Source: Terriglobales bacterium
Lineage (GTDB): Bacteria > Acidobacteriota > Terriglobia > Terriglobales > Acidobacteriaceae
DNA length: 64,000 nt
Assembly: GCA_025934735.1 (NCBI GenBank)
Contig: JAICWP010000014.1
Coordinates: forward strand, 1-64,000
Direction of reading: 5' to 3'
The position numbers were made by a program, and so were the translations under genes. Of the stretch, positions 9,880 to 18,932 are shown one piece after another (the stretch's first letter is position 1; every line of letters starts with the position of its first letter). The notes beneath the pieces were generated by a model, which was not told the DNA's origin, did no database searches, and saw only the letters and a list, made by a program, of their open reading frames with translations.

Positions 9880-10563
9880 TTAGCTGGCCCCGCCGAGGGT
9901 GGACTGGATGCCGAAGGAGTGACGCACGTCGGCGCCACGCACCCAGAAAATCACGTCCTCGGCGATGTTGGTGGCGTGGTCGGCTACCCTCTCCAGGTTA
10001 CGGGCAATCAGCAGAGCATCGAGAGCCTGCCGGGTCACAGCAGGATTCTGGTTCATAGTGCGCACAAGGGAGATGAAGGCCTCATCCCGCATGCGGTCCA
10101 CCACGTTGTCCATCTCCAGCACCGCCTGAGCCAGTTCGGCTTTTCCCTCGATGAACGATTCCAGGGCGCGCTGCACCATGGCCGAAGCCGCTGAAGCCAT
10201 GCGCGGCACATCCACCGGCAGCTCGGCCGGGGGAAGTTCCATCATGTCCATCACGCGCTCGGCGATGTTCACCGCCTGGTCTCCCACCCGCTCCAGGTCG
10301 GCGTTGATCTTCACCACCGCGAGGATGAAGCGCAGGTCAATGGCCATGGGCTGCTGCATGGCCAACAGGTCGAGGGCGACGCCGTCAATATCGCGCTCCG
10401 CGGCGTTAATCTGCGATTCGTTTTCCAGCACGCGGTGGCAGAGCGAAAGATCGCGCTCGCGGTAGGCCTGGCAGGCGCGGTCCACCGCCTGCTCTGCCAT
10501 GCCTCCCATTTTGAGCAGCTTTTCCCGGAGTTCGTCTAGGCCTTGTTGAAATCGTGTGCGCAT
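9880..10563 (-). CDS. phoU: Phosphate transport system regulator PhoU
   Basis: The 227-residue all-helical protein has the two-fold PhoU repeat: a first copy with RAYRERDLSLCHRVLENESQ and DLLAMQQPMAIDLRFIL, and a second with VRTMNQNPAVTRQALDALLIARNLERVADHATNIAEDV. The acidic ExxxD metal-binding signature ERVGDQAVNIAE occurs in repeat one. It normally links the PstSCAB transporter to the PhoR kinase and represses the Pho response when phosphate is plentiful. Its start codon overlaps the pstB stop at 10563, and it is the last gene of the pstC-pstA-pstB-phoU unit. Confidence 0.95.
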   Translation of the reverse strand: MRTRFQQGLDELREKLLKMGGMAEQAVDRACQAYRERDLSLCHRVLENESQINAAERDIDGVALDLLAMQQPMAIDLRFILAVVKINADLERVGDQAVNIAERVMDMMELPPAELPVDVPRMASAASAMVQRALESFIEGKAELAQAVLEMDNVVDRMRDEAFISLVRTMNQNPAVTRQALDALLIARNLERVADHATNIAEDVIFWVRGADVRHSFGIQSTLGGAS

Positions 10564-11324
10564 CAGCCAAACCTGCCTGTAATGTAGTCTTCTGTACGCT
10601 TGTCCGAGGGATTGGTAAAGATTTTTTCAGTTTTGGCGAATTCAATTAACCGGCCCAGCAGAAAAAATCCCGTAAACTCCGCCACCCGCGCCGCCTGCTG
10701 CATGTTATGGGTGACGATCACAATGGTGTAATTCTCTTTCAGCTGAAAAATCAGGTCCTCGATTTTTCCCGTGGAAATCGGATCCAGGGCGGAGGCTGGC
10801 TCATCCATCAGCAGGACGTTGGGTTCCACCGCCAGGGCGCGTGCGATGCACAGCCGCTGCTGCTGCCCGCCGGAAAGGCTGGCGCCTGACTTCTTCTTTA
10901 GCGCGTCCTTCACCTCGTCCCACAGCGCGGCCATGCGCAGCGAGCGCTCCACGATTTCGTCGAGTTTGCGCCGATCGCGAAAACCGTTCAGCTTCAGGCC
11001 CGCAGCCACGTTGTCGTAAATGGACATGGCGGGAAAGGGATTAGGCTTTTGGAACACCATTCCCACTTGCCGGCGCACCAGCACCGCCGGGGTGCCGTCG
11101 CCGTACACTTCCATCTCGCCAATGCGTACCTTGCCGGTTACGCGCGTCTCCGGCAAGGTCTCATGCATGCGGTTCAAACAGCGCACGAAGGTGGATTTTC
11201 CGCAGCCGGATGGGCCGATGATGGCAGTGGCGTGGTTGGGCGCGATGCGCATGCCGATGTCCTGCAGCGCCTGGGTGGCTCCAAACCAGGCATTCAGGCT
11301 TTCGACTTCGATGCCCACGCCCAT
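10563..11324 (-). CDS. pstB: Phosphate ABC transporter ATP-binding protein PstB
   Basis: The protein is 253 residues, the usual size. Walker A is GPSGCGKST (37-45), the Q loop is [10 protein letters not shown], which is characteristic of PstB, the ABC signature is LSGGQQQR (150-157) and Walker B is [13 protein letters not shown]. It hydrolyses ATP to drive phosphate import through PstC and PstA. The stop is immediately followed by phoU, and one base separates its start from the end of pstA, indicating translational coupling. Confidence 0.97.
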   Translation of the reverse strand: MGVGIEVESLNAWFGATQALQDIGMRIAPNHATAIIGPSGCGKSTFVRCLNRMHETLPETRVTGKVRIGEMEVYGDGTPAVLVRRQVGMVFQKPNPFPAMSIYDNVAAGLKLNGFRDRRKLDEIVERSLRMAALWDEVKDALKKKSGASLSGGQQQRLCIARALAVEPNVLLMDEPASALDPISTGKIEDLIFQLKENYTIVIVTHNMQQAARVAEFTGFFLLGRLIEFAKTEKIFTNPSDKRTEDYITGRFG

Positions 11325-11325
11325 G

Positions 11326-12222
11326 CTAAGTCGTCCCCTTCATCATGCCCCGGCTGGCGATCAGGCGCACCACGGCAATGGTGCCCACGATGAGCGCAAT
11401 CAGCACCAGGGCTCCCGCCCACGCCTGGCGGTGCCACTCGTCATAGGGGGAAATGGCATAAACGAAAATCTGCAGCGGCAGGGCGGCGATCGGCTGGTTG
11501 ATATTGGTGCTCCAGAACTGGCTGCCGAAGGCGGTAAACAGCAAAGGAGCGGTTTCGCCCGCGACCCGGGCAAAGGCCAGCATAATTCCCGTAATGATGC
11601 CGGCGGCGGAGGTGCGCAGCGTCACCGAGACGGTAGTCCGCCAGCGCGAGATGCCCAGCCCCAGCGCCGCCTCGCGGACCGACACCGGCACCAGCAGCAG
11701 CATTTCTTCGGTGGCCCGGGTGATGGTGGGAATCATCATGATGCCCAGGGCCACGCCGCCGGCCAGCGCTGAAAAATGTCTCTGGCGCAGCACCACCAGC
11801 GAGTAAGCCACGATGCCGATCACAATGGACGGCACTCCGTTGAGCACATCGGCGGTAAAACGGATGACGTCGCCGAAGCGGTTACGCCCGTACTCGGAAA
11901 GAAACACTCCGGACCCGATGCCCAGCGGCACGCCGATGGCGGTGGCAATGCCCAGGATCACTCCCGAACCCAGAATGGCGTTGGCCATGCCGCCGCCAGG
12001 CACGCCCACCGGTGCGGGCGTCCTGGTCAGAAAGGCCCAGTTGATGGAACCGATTCCGCGCTCTAACAAGTCGGCGAAAATCGCCGCCAGAGGCAGCAGC
12101 ACGAGCAAGAGGGCGGCCACCGCCAGCGCGGTGAACAGATGGTCCCCGAAACGCCGGGACCACGAAATCTGCTCTGACCTCGCTCCCGCTTTATTGCGCA
12201 TGGACCCTCGCTGGAAGGCCAC
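11326..12222 (-). CDS. pstA: Phosphate ABC transporter permease PstA
   Basis: The 298-residue inner-membrane protein has about six hydrophobic helices. It carries the BPD-transport EAA loop [25 protein letters not shown], which contacts PstB, and a typical PstA sequence [16 protein letters not shown]. The reading frame starts with GTG at 12222, preceded by GGAG. An ATG at 12201, preceded closely by GAGGG, is an alternative that would shorten it by seven residues. Either start overlaps the end of pstC (stop at 12191). Confidence 0.94.
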   Translation of the reverse strand: MAFQRGSMRNKAGARSEQISWSRRFGDHLFTALAVAALLLVLLPLAAIFADLLERGIGSINWAFLTRTPAPVGVPGGGMANAILGSGVILGIATAIGVPLGIGSGVFLSEYGRNRFGDVIRFTADVLNGVPSIVIGIVAYSLVVLRQRHFSALAGGVALGIMMIPTITRATEEMLLLVPVSVREAALGLGISRWRTTVSVTLRTSAAGIITGIMLAFARVAGETAPLLFTAFGSQFWSTNINQPIAALPLQIFVYAISPYDEWHRQAWAGALVLIALIVGTIAVVRLIASRGMMKGTT

Positions 12223-13237
12223 GAGTCACACTCCACACCAGCAAACGGGCGAGCGCGTTGACTACAATGGTCACCAGGAACAAAGCGAGGCCGATCTCCA
12301 CCAGCGCGCTCAGGTAGAGACGGCCCGTGGCCTCGGTGAATTCGTTGGCTATCACGCTGGCCATGGTGTAACCCGGGGCCAGCAGCGATTTGGCGATTTC
12401 CGGGCGGTTGCCGATCACCATGGTGACCGCCATGGTTTCGCCCAGCGCTCGCCCCAATCCCAGGATGACGGCGCCCAGAATGCCTGCCCGCGCGTTGCGC
12501 AACACGCCGATGCGAATCATTTCCCACCGGGTAGAGCCCAGGGCCAGCGCCGCCTCACGCTGGTTCCGAGGCACCGCGCTCAGTACCTCCCGAGTCAGCG
12601 AGGAAATGATGGGAACCACCATGATTGCGAGCACTATCCCGGCGGCCAGCATCCCGATCCCGTATGGCGGCCCTTCGAACAGCCCCGTCCACCCAAAATA
12701 GCGCATCAGCCCGGGCTCGATGTACAGGCGCAGGATCGGCACCAGCACGAAGATCGCCCACAGGCCATAAATCACGCTGGGGATGGCCGCCAGCAGTTCG
12801 GTGGAAAAGGAAAGTATCCCGCGCAGCCTCTGGGGGCACATCTCGGTGATGAAGAGGGCTACACCCACCCCCAGCGGAACCGCCAGCACCAGGGCCACGA
12901 TCGAAGACACGATTGTTCCATAAATAAACGGCAGGGCGCCAAATTGATCCTTGACCGGGTCCCAAGTCTGGCTTATGAAAAACCTCCAGCCAAACTGATG
13001 TAAGGAAAGGCTGGAATTGACTACCAGTTCATACAAGATCAGCCCCAGCACCACTGCCACGCTCAGGCCGCAGGCGATCATGGCATACCGAAAAGTCTCG
13101 TCCGGAAGCCGGCTGCCTGTTCGCATACGAAAGCGCGCCAACTCAGGGGCACGCTGAGGCGGTGGAGGTGGCGGCCCCCCCATCGGCATGGCTTTCCGGG
13201 GCTGTGGCGGATGCGGCGTTAGCCGTGGAATGCCCAT
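12191..13237 (-). CDS. pstC: Phosphate ABC transporter permease PstC
   Basis: The 348-residue protein has a proline-rich cytoplasmic N-terminus (PPPPPPQ near 22-28) and six membrane helices. The PstC-type signature AAIPSVIYGLWAIFVLVPILR is present (interrupted only by normal variation), as is the EAA loop with PRNQREAALALGSTRWEM. It forms the phosphate channel with PstA. It is the first gene of pstC-pstA-pstB-phoU. A Pho-box-like repeat sits 31-48 bp upstream of its start. The gene is separated from pstS by the porin gene and a terminator, which is not the common pstSCAB order. Confidence 0.94.
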   Translation of the reverse strand: MGIPRLTPHPPQPRKAMPMGGPPPPPPQRAPELARFRMRTGSRLPDETFRYAMIACGLSVAVVLGLILYELVVNSSLSLHQFGWRFFISQTWDPVKDQFGALPFIYGTIVSSIVALVLAVPLGVGVALFITEMCPQRLRGILSFSTELLAAIPSVIYGLWAIFVLVPILRLYIEPGLMRYFGWTGLFEGPPYGIGMLAAGIVLAIMVVPIISSLTREVLSAVPRNQREAALALGSTRWEMIRIGVLRNARAGILGAVILGLGRALGETMAVTMVIGNRPEIAKSLLAPGYTMASVIANEFTEATGRLYLSALVEIGLALFLVTIVVNALARLLVWSVTRGLPARVHAQ

Positions 13238-13267
13238 GGATTCCCAATCTCAACCTAACAAAGTTTT

Positions 13268-13285
13268 GTTACAGGAGTGTTACAG
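13268..13285 (-). promoter_or_regulatory. Pho-box-like direct repeat upstream of pstC
   Basis: On the minus strand the site reads CTGTAACACTCCTGTAAC: two perfect CTGTAAC heptamers separated by four bases, an 11-bp period. This is exactly the layout of the PhoB-binding Pho box (CTGTCAT-N4-CTGTCAT in E. coli). It ends 31 bp before the pstC start codon, in the right place for activation. Assignment to a PhoB orthologue is inference; no phoB gene lies in the window. Confidence 0.8.
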
Positions 13286-13407
13286 GATCAGGAGTCGTTA
13301 TTAGGAGTCAGGCTTCCTTCAAGAGTAGGTCGCCGTTATTAACGGGTGCTGGTGGCTGCCACAGCCCGAATCACCCTCCGACTAGCAACTATTAACTCCT
13401 GACCTGT

Positions 13408-13447
13408 GAAATAAAACAGGCGCCGGTTGGTTGGCCAGGCGCCTGTT
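13408..13447 (-). terminator. Intrinsic terminator after the porin gene
   Basis: A perfect 10-bp stem AACAGGCGCC/GGCGCCTGTT (13415-13424 with 13438-13447) has a 13-nt loop. On the minus strand it is followed by TTTTATTT. It lies 12 bp past the porin stop codon and separates the porin transcript from pstC. Confidence 0.88.
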
Positions 13448-13458
13448 CTTGCTCCGCG

Positions 13459-15159
13459 TTAAAACGAGAATTCCATGTTGAGGAAAATGGCTTGCACGTC
13501 CGGCGGGACTGCGTTGGCAATGCCGGTTGGGTTGGCCTTCGCCAGTTTCGAGTTGAACTGGGCCAGGTCACTGGCCGGGTAGGTGAATTGGCTATGCCGG
13601 TAGAACACGTTCTGGCTGTCCAGGGCAAAGCGCAAATGCTTGCTGTAACGGTAGTTGATGCCGGCGATCAAGCGATGAAAATCAATCGGATCGCTTGGAA
13701 TGTTGGTGTTGGGCTGAAACAGTTCCCACATCCCGAACAGTGTGAATTTTGTGGTTGGGATGTCGGCGTGACCGAACACGTCAAACCCCTTCTGCCGGGT
13801 ATGCGTGCCCGACAGGATGGCACTGGCCAGGTCGGTTAGCCCGGCATACTGAGTTGTACCCAAGCCAAATGCGTCCTGCGGCCCGGCCCCGGAGAACAAA
13901 TTCCCCAGGCTGAAGGCGTTGCGTCCGAAATCATACTCCGCAGCCAACTGATAGCCATTGTGGGGAGTAGTGTAGTGAATCAGTCCAGCCATACGCTCTA
14001 CCACGTGGTTGGAGGTATCAGGCGCAACATTGCCGTACCCGTAGTCCACGAAGCCGGTTATCCCAAGGCCATCGTATTTGGACTTTGCGCCGAAGGGATA
14101 AAACGAGACCCGGGCCATCCCGGTCTTCGTCTCTGACTGGTTGAACTGGTGAAAATTGGCGTCGTTGGAGATGCCAATCTGATAATCAATGTACTGCTTG
14201 CCATTCACCTTGATAGGACCATTCAGCGAGGCGCCGGTGTACGTGGAACTCAAGCTAAGGTAGTTCCAGGGAACCAGGTTAACGAAGCGAAAGCCATACA
14301 GGCCTTCTTGCCAGTCCACCAGCGGGTTCATCTGCTGGCCGAAGCGGATGTTATCATCGTGGAAAGCCTCGCTGCTTCGGAACGCGTTTAATTCAGCGTA
14401 GCCGTACTTGAGCCGGAACGTCAGGTTGCCATCCGCGGAAGCCGGCACCGCGCCCACTTTACCGACTTTGTCGCTGCTGGCGCTTGCGAACTGGCGATAG
14501 ACATTGGGAACTATCCTGAAGCTCAGAACATCATTGGGGCTGTACACGAAATTAAGGTAGGTCCGGTTAACTTCGAAGGCGCTGTAGTTGTCATTACCCG
14601 CGCCGGCGAAGTTGGTCTGCGTCAAGAACTGCGGTCCGAAGCCAGTCTTGTAGTAATACGCATAGTCCGCATACGCCAGGGCCCCGATTTTTATTTTCCC
14701 GTTGGCCAGCACCAGCGAGTCGCTGGCTTGCTGGTTCTGGCCGTTCCCCGCCGCCTGCCCCTCCGAGACCTCGGCGATCTTCGGAACCGCGGAAGTCGAG
14801 GCTGCTGCCCCCGCCGGAATCATCGGCGTGGTGCTGGCCACTTCTCCCAGATTGGGCGCCTGCCGCAGCGCCTGGCTGGCAGCCTGCTTCTGCGCAGCAG
14901 CCTGGCTGCTGCTCGGGTTCTTCTCCAGTTTTTGGCTCAGCCGCTCCAGCATCTGCTGCTGCTTGATCTGCTGCTGTTGTGCCGCAATCTGCTGTTGCTG
15001 CGCGGCCATCGCCTCACGCAGTTCCTTCACATCTTGCTCGGTAATTGGAGCCGGCGTTTTGCTGGTGTCGGGTGCCGGTCCGGCCGAACTGTTGCTCTGC
15101 GCGAACATCAGCACGCACAACAGCGGTACTACTGCGCACCACCTCAGAACGGGCTTCAT
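13459..15159 (-). CDS. Outer-membrane porin, probably phosphate-related (OprO/P-type architecture)
   Basis: The 566-residue protein begins with a signal peptide (about 1-20). A glutamine-rich coiled coil (about 41-80, with repeated AQQQQI) follows, and then about 400 residues of alternating beta-strand pattern ending in LNMEFSF, a C-terminal aromatic typical of outer-membrane beta-barrels. Periplasmic N-terminal coiled coils are seen in trimeric porins. Its place between pstS and pstC, and its own Pho-box-like array, suggest uptake of phosphate or an organophosphate. This specificity is inferred from context, not from residues. Confidence 0.75.
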   Translation of the reverse strand: MKPVLRWCAVVPLLCVLMFAQSNSSAGPAPDTSKTPAPITEQDVKELREAMAAQQQQIAAQQQQIKQQQMLERLSQKLEKNPSSSQAAAQKQAASQALRQAPNLGEVASTTPMIPAGAAASTSAVPKIAEVSEGQAAGNGQNQQASDSLVLANGKIKIGALAYADYAYYYKTGFGPQFLTQTNFAGAGNDNYSAFEVNRTYLNFVYSPNDVLSFRIVPNVYRQFASASSDKVGKVGAVPASADGNLTFRLKYGYAELNAFRSSEAFHDDNIRFGQQMNPLVDWQEGLYGFRFVNLVPWNYLSLSSTYTGASLNGPIKVNGKQYIDYQIGISNDANFHQFNQSETKTGMARVSFYPFGAKSKYDGLGITGFVDYGYGNVAPDTSNHVVERMAGLIHYTTPHNGYQLAAEYDFGRNAFSLGNLFSGAGPQDAFGLGTTQYAGLTDLASAILSGTHTRQKGFDVFGHADIPTTKFTLFGMWELFQPNTNIPSDPIDFHRLIAGINYRYSKHLRFALDSQNVFYRHSQFTYPASDLAQFNSKLAKANPTGIANAVPPDVQAIFLNMEFSF

Positions 15160-15259
15160 ATTTGCTCTTTTTGCTCCTGTGTCATGATTTCTTTGGGCAA
15201 ACTGCCCTGAGTTGAGCCGGTTGTAGTCCTCTCCTCAGCTGCAGTTCTAATTTCGCTCA

Positions 15260-15299
15260 GTTACAGCTGTATTACGGACATATGAATTTTCGGTTACAG
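15260..15299 (-). promoter_or_regulatory. Four-unit Pho-box-like array upstream of the porin gene
   Basis: On the minus strand, heptamers at 11-bp spacing read CTGTAAC, AATTCAT, CCGTAAT and CTGTAAC, so three of four match the half-site found before pstC. The array lies about 100 bp upstream of the porin start and 3' of the pstS terminator. This implies a separate, phosphate-regulated promoter for the porin. Confidence 0.65.
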
Positions 15300-15310
15300 C
15301 TGTGGATGGG

Positions 15311-15342
15311 AAAACCGGCGCCCTATTTGAGCGGAGCGCCGG
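15311..15342 (-). terminator. Putative terminator overlapping the pstS stop codon
   Basis: A 7-bp inverted repeat, CCGGCGC (15315-15321) with GCGCCGG (15336-15342), encloses the pstS stop codon. On the minus strand it is followed by TTTTCCC. The T-tract is short, so termination may be partial. Confidence 0.5.
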
Positions 15343-16393
15343 CGGCCGTCAACTGCGAAAGCATGGTCTGGTCCAGCGAGGAAATCGAAGAGGGCAGAGG
15401 AGCGTAGTCCAGTCCCTGCGACAGTTGCTGGCCATCGGTCACGACGTACTGCACGAATTCCTTTAAAGCCTGCCTCTTGGCACGGTCCGTGCCGTCTTTC
15501 GGAATGATCAGAAAGGTAAGACCGCTGATGGGGTAGGCCTCGGGTGCGGAGTCCGGCGGGTCCACGATGGGCTTGCGCACGTCCTGCGCCAGTTCGGTTT
15601 TGAAAGCATCAATGGCCGCGGTGGTTCCGGCCGCGCTGGGGGGTACGAACTTCCCGGCTTTATTTTCCACCGAAGCCACTGGCAGGTGATTCTGTGTCGC
15701 GTAGGATAGTTCCACGTAGCCGATCGCTCCCGGCGTTTGCTTCACCACTCCGGTAACCCCTTCGCTTCCCTTGCCGCCCAGCCCCACCGGCCAGTTCACG
15801 GAAATGCTGGCGCCCACCTTTTTCGCCCATTCCGGATTCACCGCGGCGAGATAGGTTGTGAAAATTCCGGTGGTGCCGCTGCCGTCGGAACGGTGTACCA
15901 CCGCGATGACGGTAGCCGGCAGCTTTACTCCGGGATTGGCTTTGACGATGGTGGGATCGTGCCAATTCTTGATGGTGCCCAGATAAATGCCGGAGAGCGT
16001 CGCCGAGGTCAGCTTCAGCGGTTCTTTCAAATCCGGCAGGTTGTAGGTGATGCACACCGGGCCGGCGCTTTCCGGAACCTGAATGACCGGCGGCATGTCC
16101 TTAAGTTTTTCATCGTTCAAAGCCACGTCGCTAGCGCCAAAGTCCACCGTTCCGGCCTTCACCTGCTGAATGCCGGCGCCGCTGCCAATGGACTGGTAAT
16201 TGATCTGCACATTGTTCTGGGCCTGCTGAAAATTCGCGGTCCAGCGAGTCATGATGGGATTCACGAAGGTGCTGCCCGCTCCCACAAGGCTGACGGTTTC
16301 CTTGGCGCCGCCCGGCCCTGATTTCGAGCATCCGACGTCGAATACCGCCAGGGCTGCAACCACAATCCAAAAAAGAGTGGATTTCAATTTCAT
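15323..16393 (-). CDS. pstS: Phosphate-binding lipoprotein PstS
   Basis: The 356-residue protein has a lipoprotein signal peptide with Cys22 in the sequence DVGCSK. The typical PstS phosphate-binding segments follow: VGAGSTFVNPIM, YQSIGSGAGIQQ, TVDFGASD and VHRSDGSGTTGIF. It captures phosphate in the periplasm and delivers it to PstC/PstA. The length is usual for the family. It is the promoter-proximal gene of the locus, with its own Pho-box-like array about 100-145 bp upstream. It is separated from the permease genes by the porin. Confidence 0.95.
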   Translation of the reverse strand: MKLKSTLFWIVVAALAVFDVGCSKSGPGGAKETVSLVGAGSTFVNPIMTRWTANFQQAQNNVQINYQSIGSGAGIQQVKAGTVDFGASDVALNDEKLKDMPPVIQVPESAGPVCITYNLPDLKEPLKLTSATLSGIYLGTIKNWHDPTIVKANPGVKLPATVIAVVHRSDGSGTTGIFTTYLAAVNPEWAKKVGASISVNWPVGLGGKGSEGVTGVVKQTPGAIGYVELSYATQNHLPVASVENKAGKFVPPSAAGTTAAIDAFKTELAQDVRKPIVDPPDSAPEAYPISGLTFLIIPKDGTDRAKRQALKEFVQYVVTDGQQLSQGLDYAPLPSSISSLDQTMLSQLTAAGAPLK

Positions 16394-16496
16394 TCTTTAG
16401 CTCTCCTGAAAATTGCTTTTCGCTTCCCGTCTGACCAGCCCAAACTCTAGAAGCCACTACAGTTCTGCTGTGACAGCTGCAATTTAGAAGAGGCAG

Positions 16497-16536
16497 ATTA
16501 CGGGACTGTAAACGTCAGGTTAAAAGTTGGTTACAA
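16497..16536 (-). promoter_or_regulatory. Four-unit Pho-box-like array upstream of pstS
   Basis: Reading the minus strand, heptamers with exact 11-bp phasing are TTGTAAC, TTTTAAC, CGTTTAC and CCGTAAT. CCGTAAT also occurs in the porin array, and both arrays are 40 bp long. Each unit is a weaker match than the pstC box, but phasing and position support the same regulator. Confidence 0.6.
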
Positions 16537-16710
16537 ACTGCAAAGCAAGAGCCGTCCCGAACTGGGAATTATGTGCAAAAGCTGAACATTCAGGGTTTGC
16601 CGGGCCGCCGCGGCGCACGGGGAAGCACATCCTAAGTACAATCGTTACCCGCACTTGCAGATATCCATCTTGGCGGCTCCTCACGGCCCTGCTCCTGCAG
16701 AGGTCGAAGC

Positions 16711-17268
16711 GTGCGCGTGTACGCCGCTAACATCCCGCTGGGGCGAGCCCTGGGTATGGGAATACTACTGATCTGCCTTGGTCCGGCCTATGCGGCCAAG
16801 AATTCCCCGCCGGCACAGGTCACGATGGTGGCCACCATGCCAGCGACTTTCTCTTTGCAGGCGGGGCAGGCCGCGATCATCGCCGGTACCGGAACGGTGC
16901 AGGTACAACGCACAGGCCACGGCGTCCTGCTGGTGCGCGGCCAGCTGCTTAACAAGGGCGGCCGCGCCATCTTGCACATCCCGCTGGCTCTGGCGGCCAA
17001 TACTCGCAGCTTCGTTGTGCAGGCGAACATGCAGGACGGAAACGGCCGCGGCACAGCTTATTTAATGGCCCCTGGATTGATGGGGCGCCGCATGCCCATG
17101 CGAGGGCAAACATTCTTAGCCATGGCGGTGGCAAGAAATCACGGGCGTGAGTTCTTTGCGCTCGACCATCCGCTACCGTCCACGCTGGAAATCGTATTTC
17201 CAGAATTACCATCTACTCAGAGCGGGAAATTCAGCCTCACTCTCAACATGCGCGAGTTAGGCTATTAA
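16711..17268 (+). CDS. Secreted protein of unknown function
   Basis: The 185-residue protein starts with GTG at 16711, preceded at seven bases by AGAGG. It has an N-terminal signal sequence ending near AYA/AK (about 28). The rest is rich in alternating hydrophobic residues, suggesting a beta-sandwich, and contains a methionine-rich stretch MAPGLMGRRMPMRGQ. I recognise no family. It converges on the usher-like gene with a 3-bp gap, so an association with the chaperone-usher-like cluster is possible but unproven. Confidence 0.6.
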   Translation: MRVYAANIPLGRALGMGILLICLGPAYAAKNSPPAQVTMVATMPATFSLQAGQAAIIAGTGTVQVQRTGHGVLLVRGQLLNKGGRAILHIPLALAANTRSFVVQANMQDGNGRGTAYLMAPGLMGRRMPMRGQTFLAMAVARNHGREFFALDHPLPSTLEIVFPELPSTQSGKFSLTLNMRELGY

Positions 17269-17271
17269 CCG

Positions 17272-18918
17272 CTACTTCGACAGAACTTCCCCGGCCCGGC
17301 GCAGCGTAATCAACAACGCAGTTGCCACTTCTTCGCGCATGGCGCTTGCCGCCGCCGGGCAGGAGACTACCTCGTAGGGCAGCGGGTTCACAAAATCGCT
17401 GAACGAAACCTCAATAGGGTAGGAGCCGGGCCGCTTTTTGCGCACAAGAAATTCGCCCGCTGAGTTGCTCAACAGCACCTGCCCGTCCACGCGCACGGCA
17501 GCGCCGGCAATAGCATTGCCGTGCTCATCCACAACCCGCCCGCGGATCACGTACTTGGGCAGGCGGTAGCCGCTGGACCCGTTCACGCCGAAGAAGCGCG
17601 ACGCGCCCACCAACATGCTGCTGCCGGAAGCCGTGTATTTGGTCTTGCCGTCCGGCCCGAGGAAGCTCTGGGCGTCGAGTTCGATGCCACCGAAGGGCCG
17701 CAGCTGCAGAGTTACGCCGATTCCCTGTTTGAATGGTTTCACCAGAAAAGGAACGTACACCGTCTGGTAGTCCACTCCCACGGTGAAGTGATTGGAAAAG
17801 TAGTTCCCGCCGAAGGCCACCGTGGTCTGCCCCTGGGAGGAACTGATCACCTGCAGCAGGCTGAGCCGAGGCGAGATGGTCTGGCGCAGAATGCCGGAAA
17901 GCATGCTGGAGACCTGACTATCAGCCTGGGAGCGGCTGCGAAAGTAGTTCACCCCGGTTTCCAGCCAATGTGTAACCGGCCGCTGAGCCCACAACGCTTC
18001 TCCGGTGGTTCGATTCCCTGCCAGAAAAGATTGGAACAGGCCGCCGCCCCAGTGGAATTGGCGAAACTCGAAGGCGCCTTGGAACTGGTTGACGGTGGGG
18101 CGCAGGAAAGGCTGGTTGGATTTGAATTGGGGCTGCAGCAGGTTCTGGTGGCCGGCCACGAACACCAAGCTCCGGCGCGGCTTGATAGTGGCCAGAAGGT
18201 TGGGCCCGGTGTACTCGGAGTTGAGAGGCTGCTGCACCGTTACGCGGCGAAAACGGTCGCCGGCTCCGATGTAAGCCGCCTTCAGTTCCAGCCAATCGAA
18301 CTTCATATCCAGGCTGCTGGCTGCGTAGGGCTGGTTGGAACCGGCGCCACCGGCAGCGCCCAGCACAATTCCTGGGCGCAACCGCCAGCTGAACCCGTTG
18401 ATGGAAGTCTGCTGGCTGGAAAACACTTCGCGGGAATAGAAGTGCACATCTTCGGAGACCGCCTTGTCCAGAAAGAGAATGCCCGCGGGCGTCTCCGCGG
18501 AAGCCGCCTGAAAAAAGGGAGTGCCCCCACTCAGGGCTGTGGCGCCGCCGAAGAACATCAGGTCGTAGCCCTGGCGGTGCGTGCTGAACGAAGCTCCACG
18601 CGCCAGCAAGAACTGGTCGCTGTTGAAAACGTCGGTGGGCAGGTCGAGGGTAATAGGTTCGTCACCCAGGCTCACAGTTCCCGCATGTAGTTTGGCCGAG
18701 GCGCGAGTTCCCAGGAGAAAATTTCCTCCCAGAGCTCCCGCGCCCAAGTAGCCTTGATAATTGCCGCTCTGCAACTGGATGGAGGCGCCGTTGGCATCGT
18801 ACAGGTCAGAAGATCCGCCGCCCACCGTGACCAACTGGGCCGGACAAAATGCGGCGCAGCCCAGCCACAACAGCCAGGTGCCGGCGGCGACGGCGAACGA
18901 GGTAGAAAGCTTGGCCAT
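17272..18918 (-). CDS. Outer-membrane beta-barrel with C-terminal carboxypeptidase-regulatory-like domain (usher-like)
   Basis: The 548-residue protein has a signal peptide (about 1-27), then about 420 residues with many alternating strands and aromatic residues as in outer-membrane barrels. From about residue 450 a transthyretin/CarboxypepD_reg-like domain follows (VIRGRVVDEHGNAIAGAAV, NSAGEFLVRKKRPGSY). Ushers of chaperone-usher systems also end in small beta-sandwich domains that follow the barrel. The gene directly follows a chaperone-like gene and a pilin-like gene. At 548 residues it is much shorter than FimD-type ushers (about 800 or more), so usher function is a hypothesis; it could equally be a carbohydrate or peptide porin. 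Confidence 0.6.
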   Translation of the reverse strand: MAKLSTSFAVAAGTWLLWLGCAAFCPAQLVTVGGGSSDLYDANGASIQLQSGNYQGYLGAGALGGNFLLGTRASAKLHAGTVSLGDEPITLDLPTDVFNSDQFLLARGASFSTHRQGYDLMFFGGATALSGGTPFFQAASAETPAGILFLDKAVSEDVHFYSREVFSSQQTSINGFSWRLRPGIVLGAAGGAGSNQPYAASSLDMKFDWLELKAAYIGAGDRFRRVTVQQPLNSEYTGPNLLATIKPRRSLVFVAGHQNLLQPQFKSNQPFLRPTVNQFQGAFEFRQFHWGGGLFQSFLAGNRTTGEALWAQRPVTHWLETGVNYFRSRSQADSQVSSMLSGILRQTISPRLSLLQVISSSQGQTTVAFGGNYFSNHFTVGVDYQTVYVPFLVKPFKQGIGVTLQLRPFGGIELDAQSFLGPDGKTKYTASGSSMLVGASRFFGVNGSSGYRLPKYVIRGRVVDEHGNAIAGAAVRVDGQVLLSNSAGEFLVRKKRPGSYPIEVSFSDFVNPLPYEVVSCPAAASAMREEVATALLITLRRAGEVLSK

Positions 18919-18932
18919 TTTCTGTCACAACA

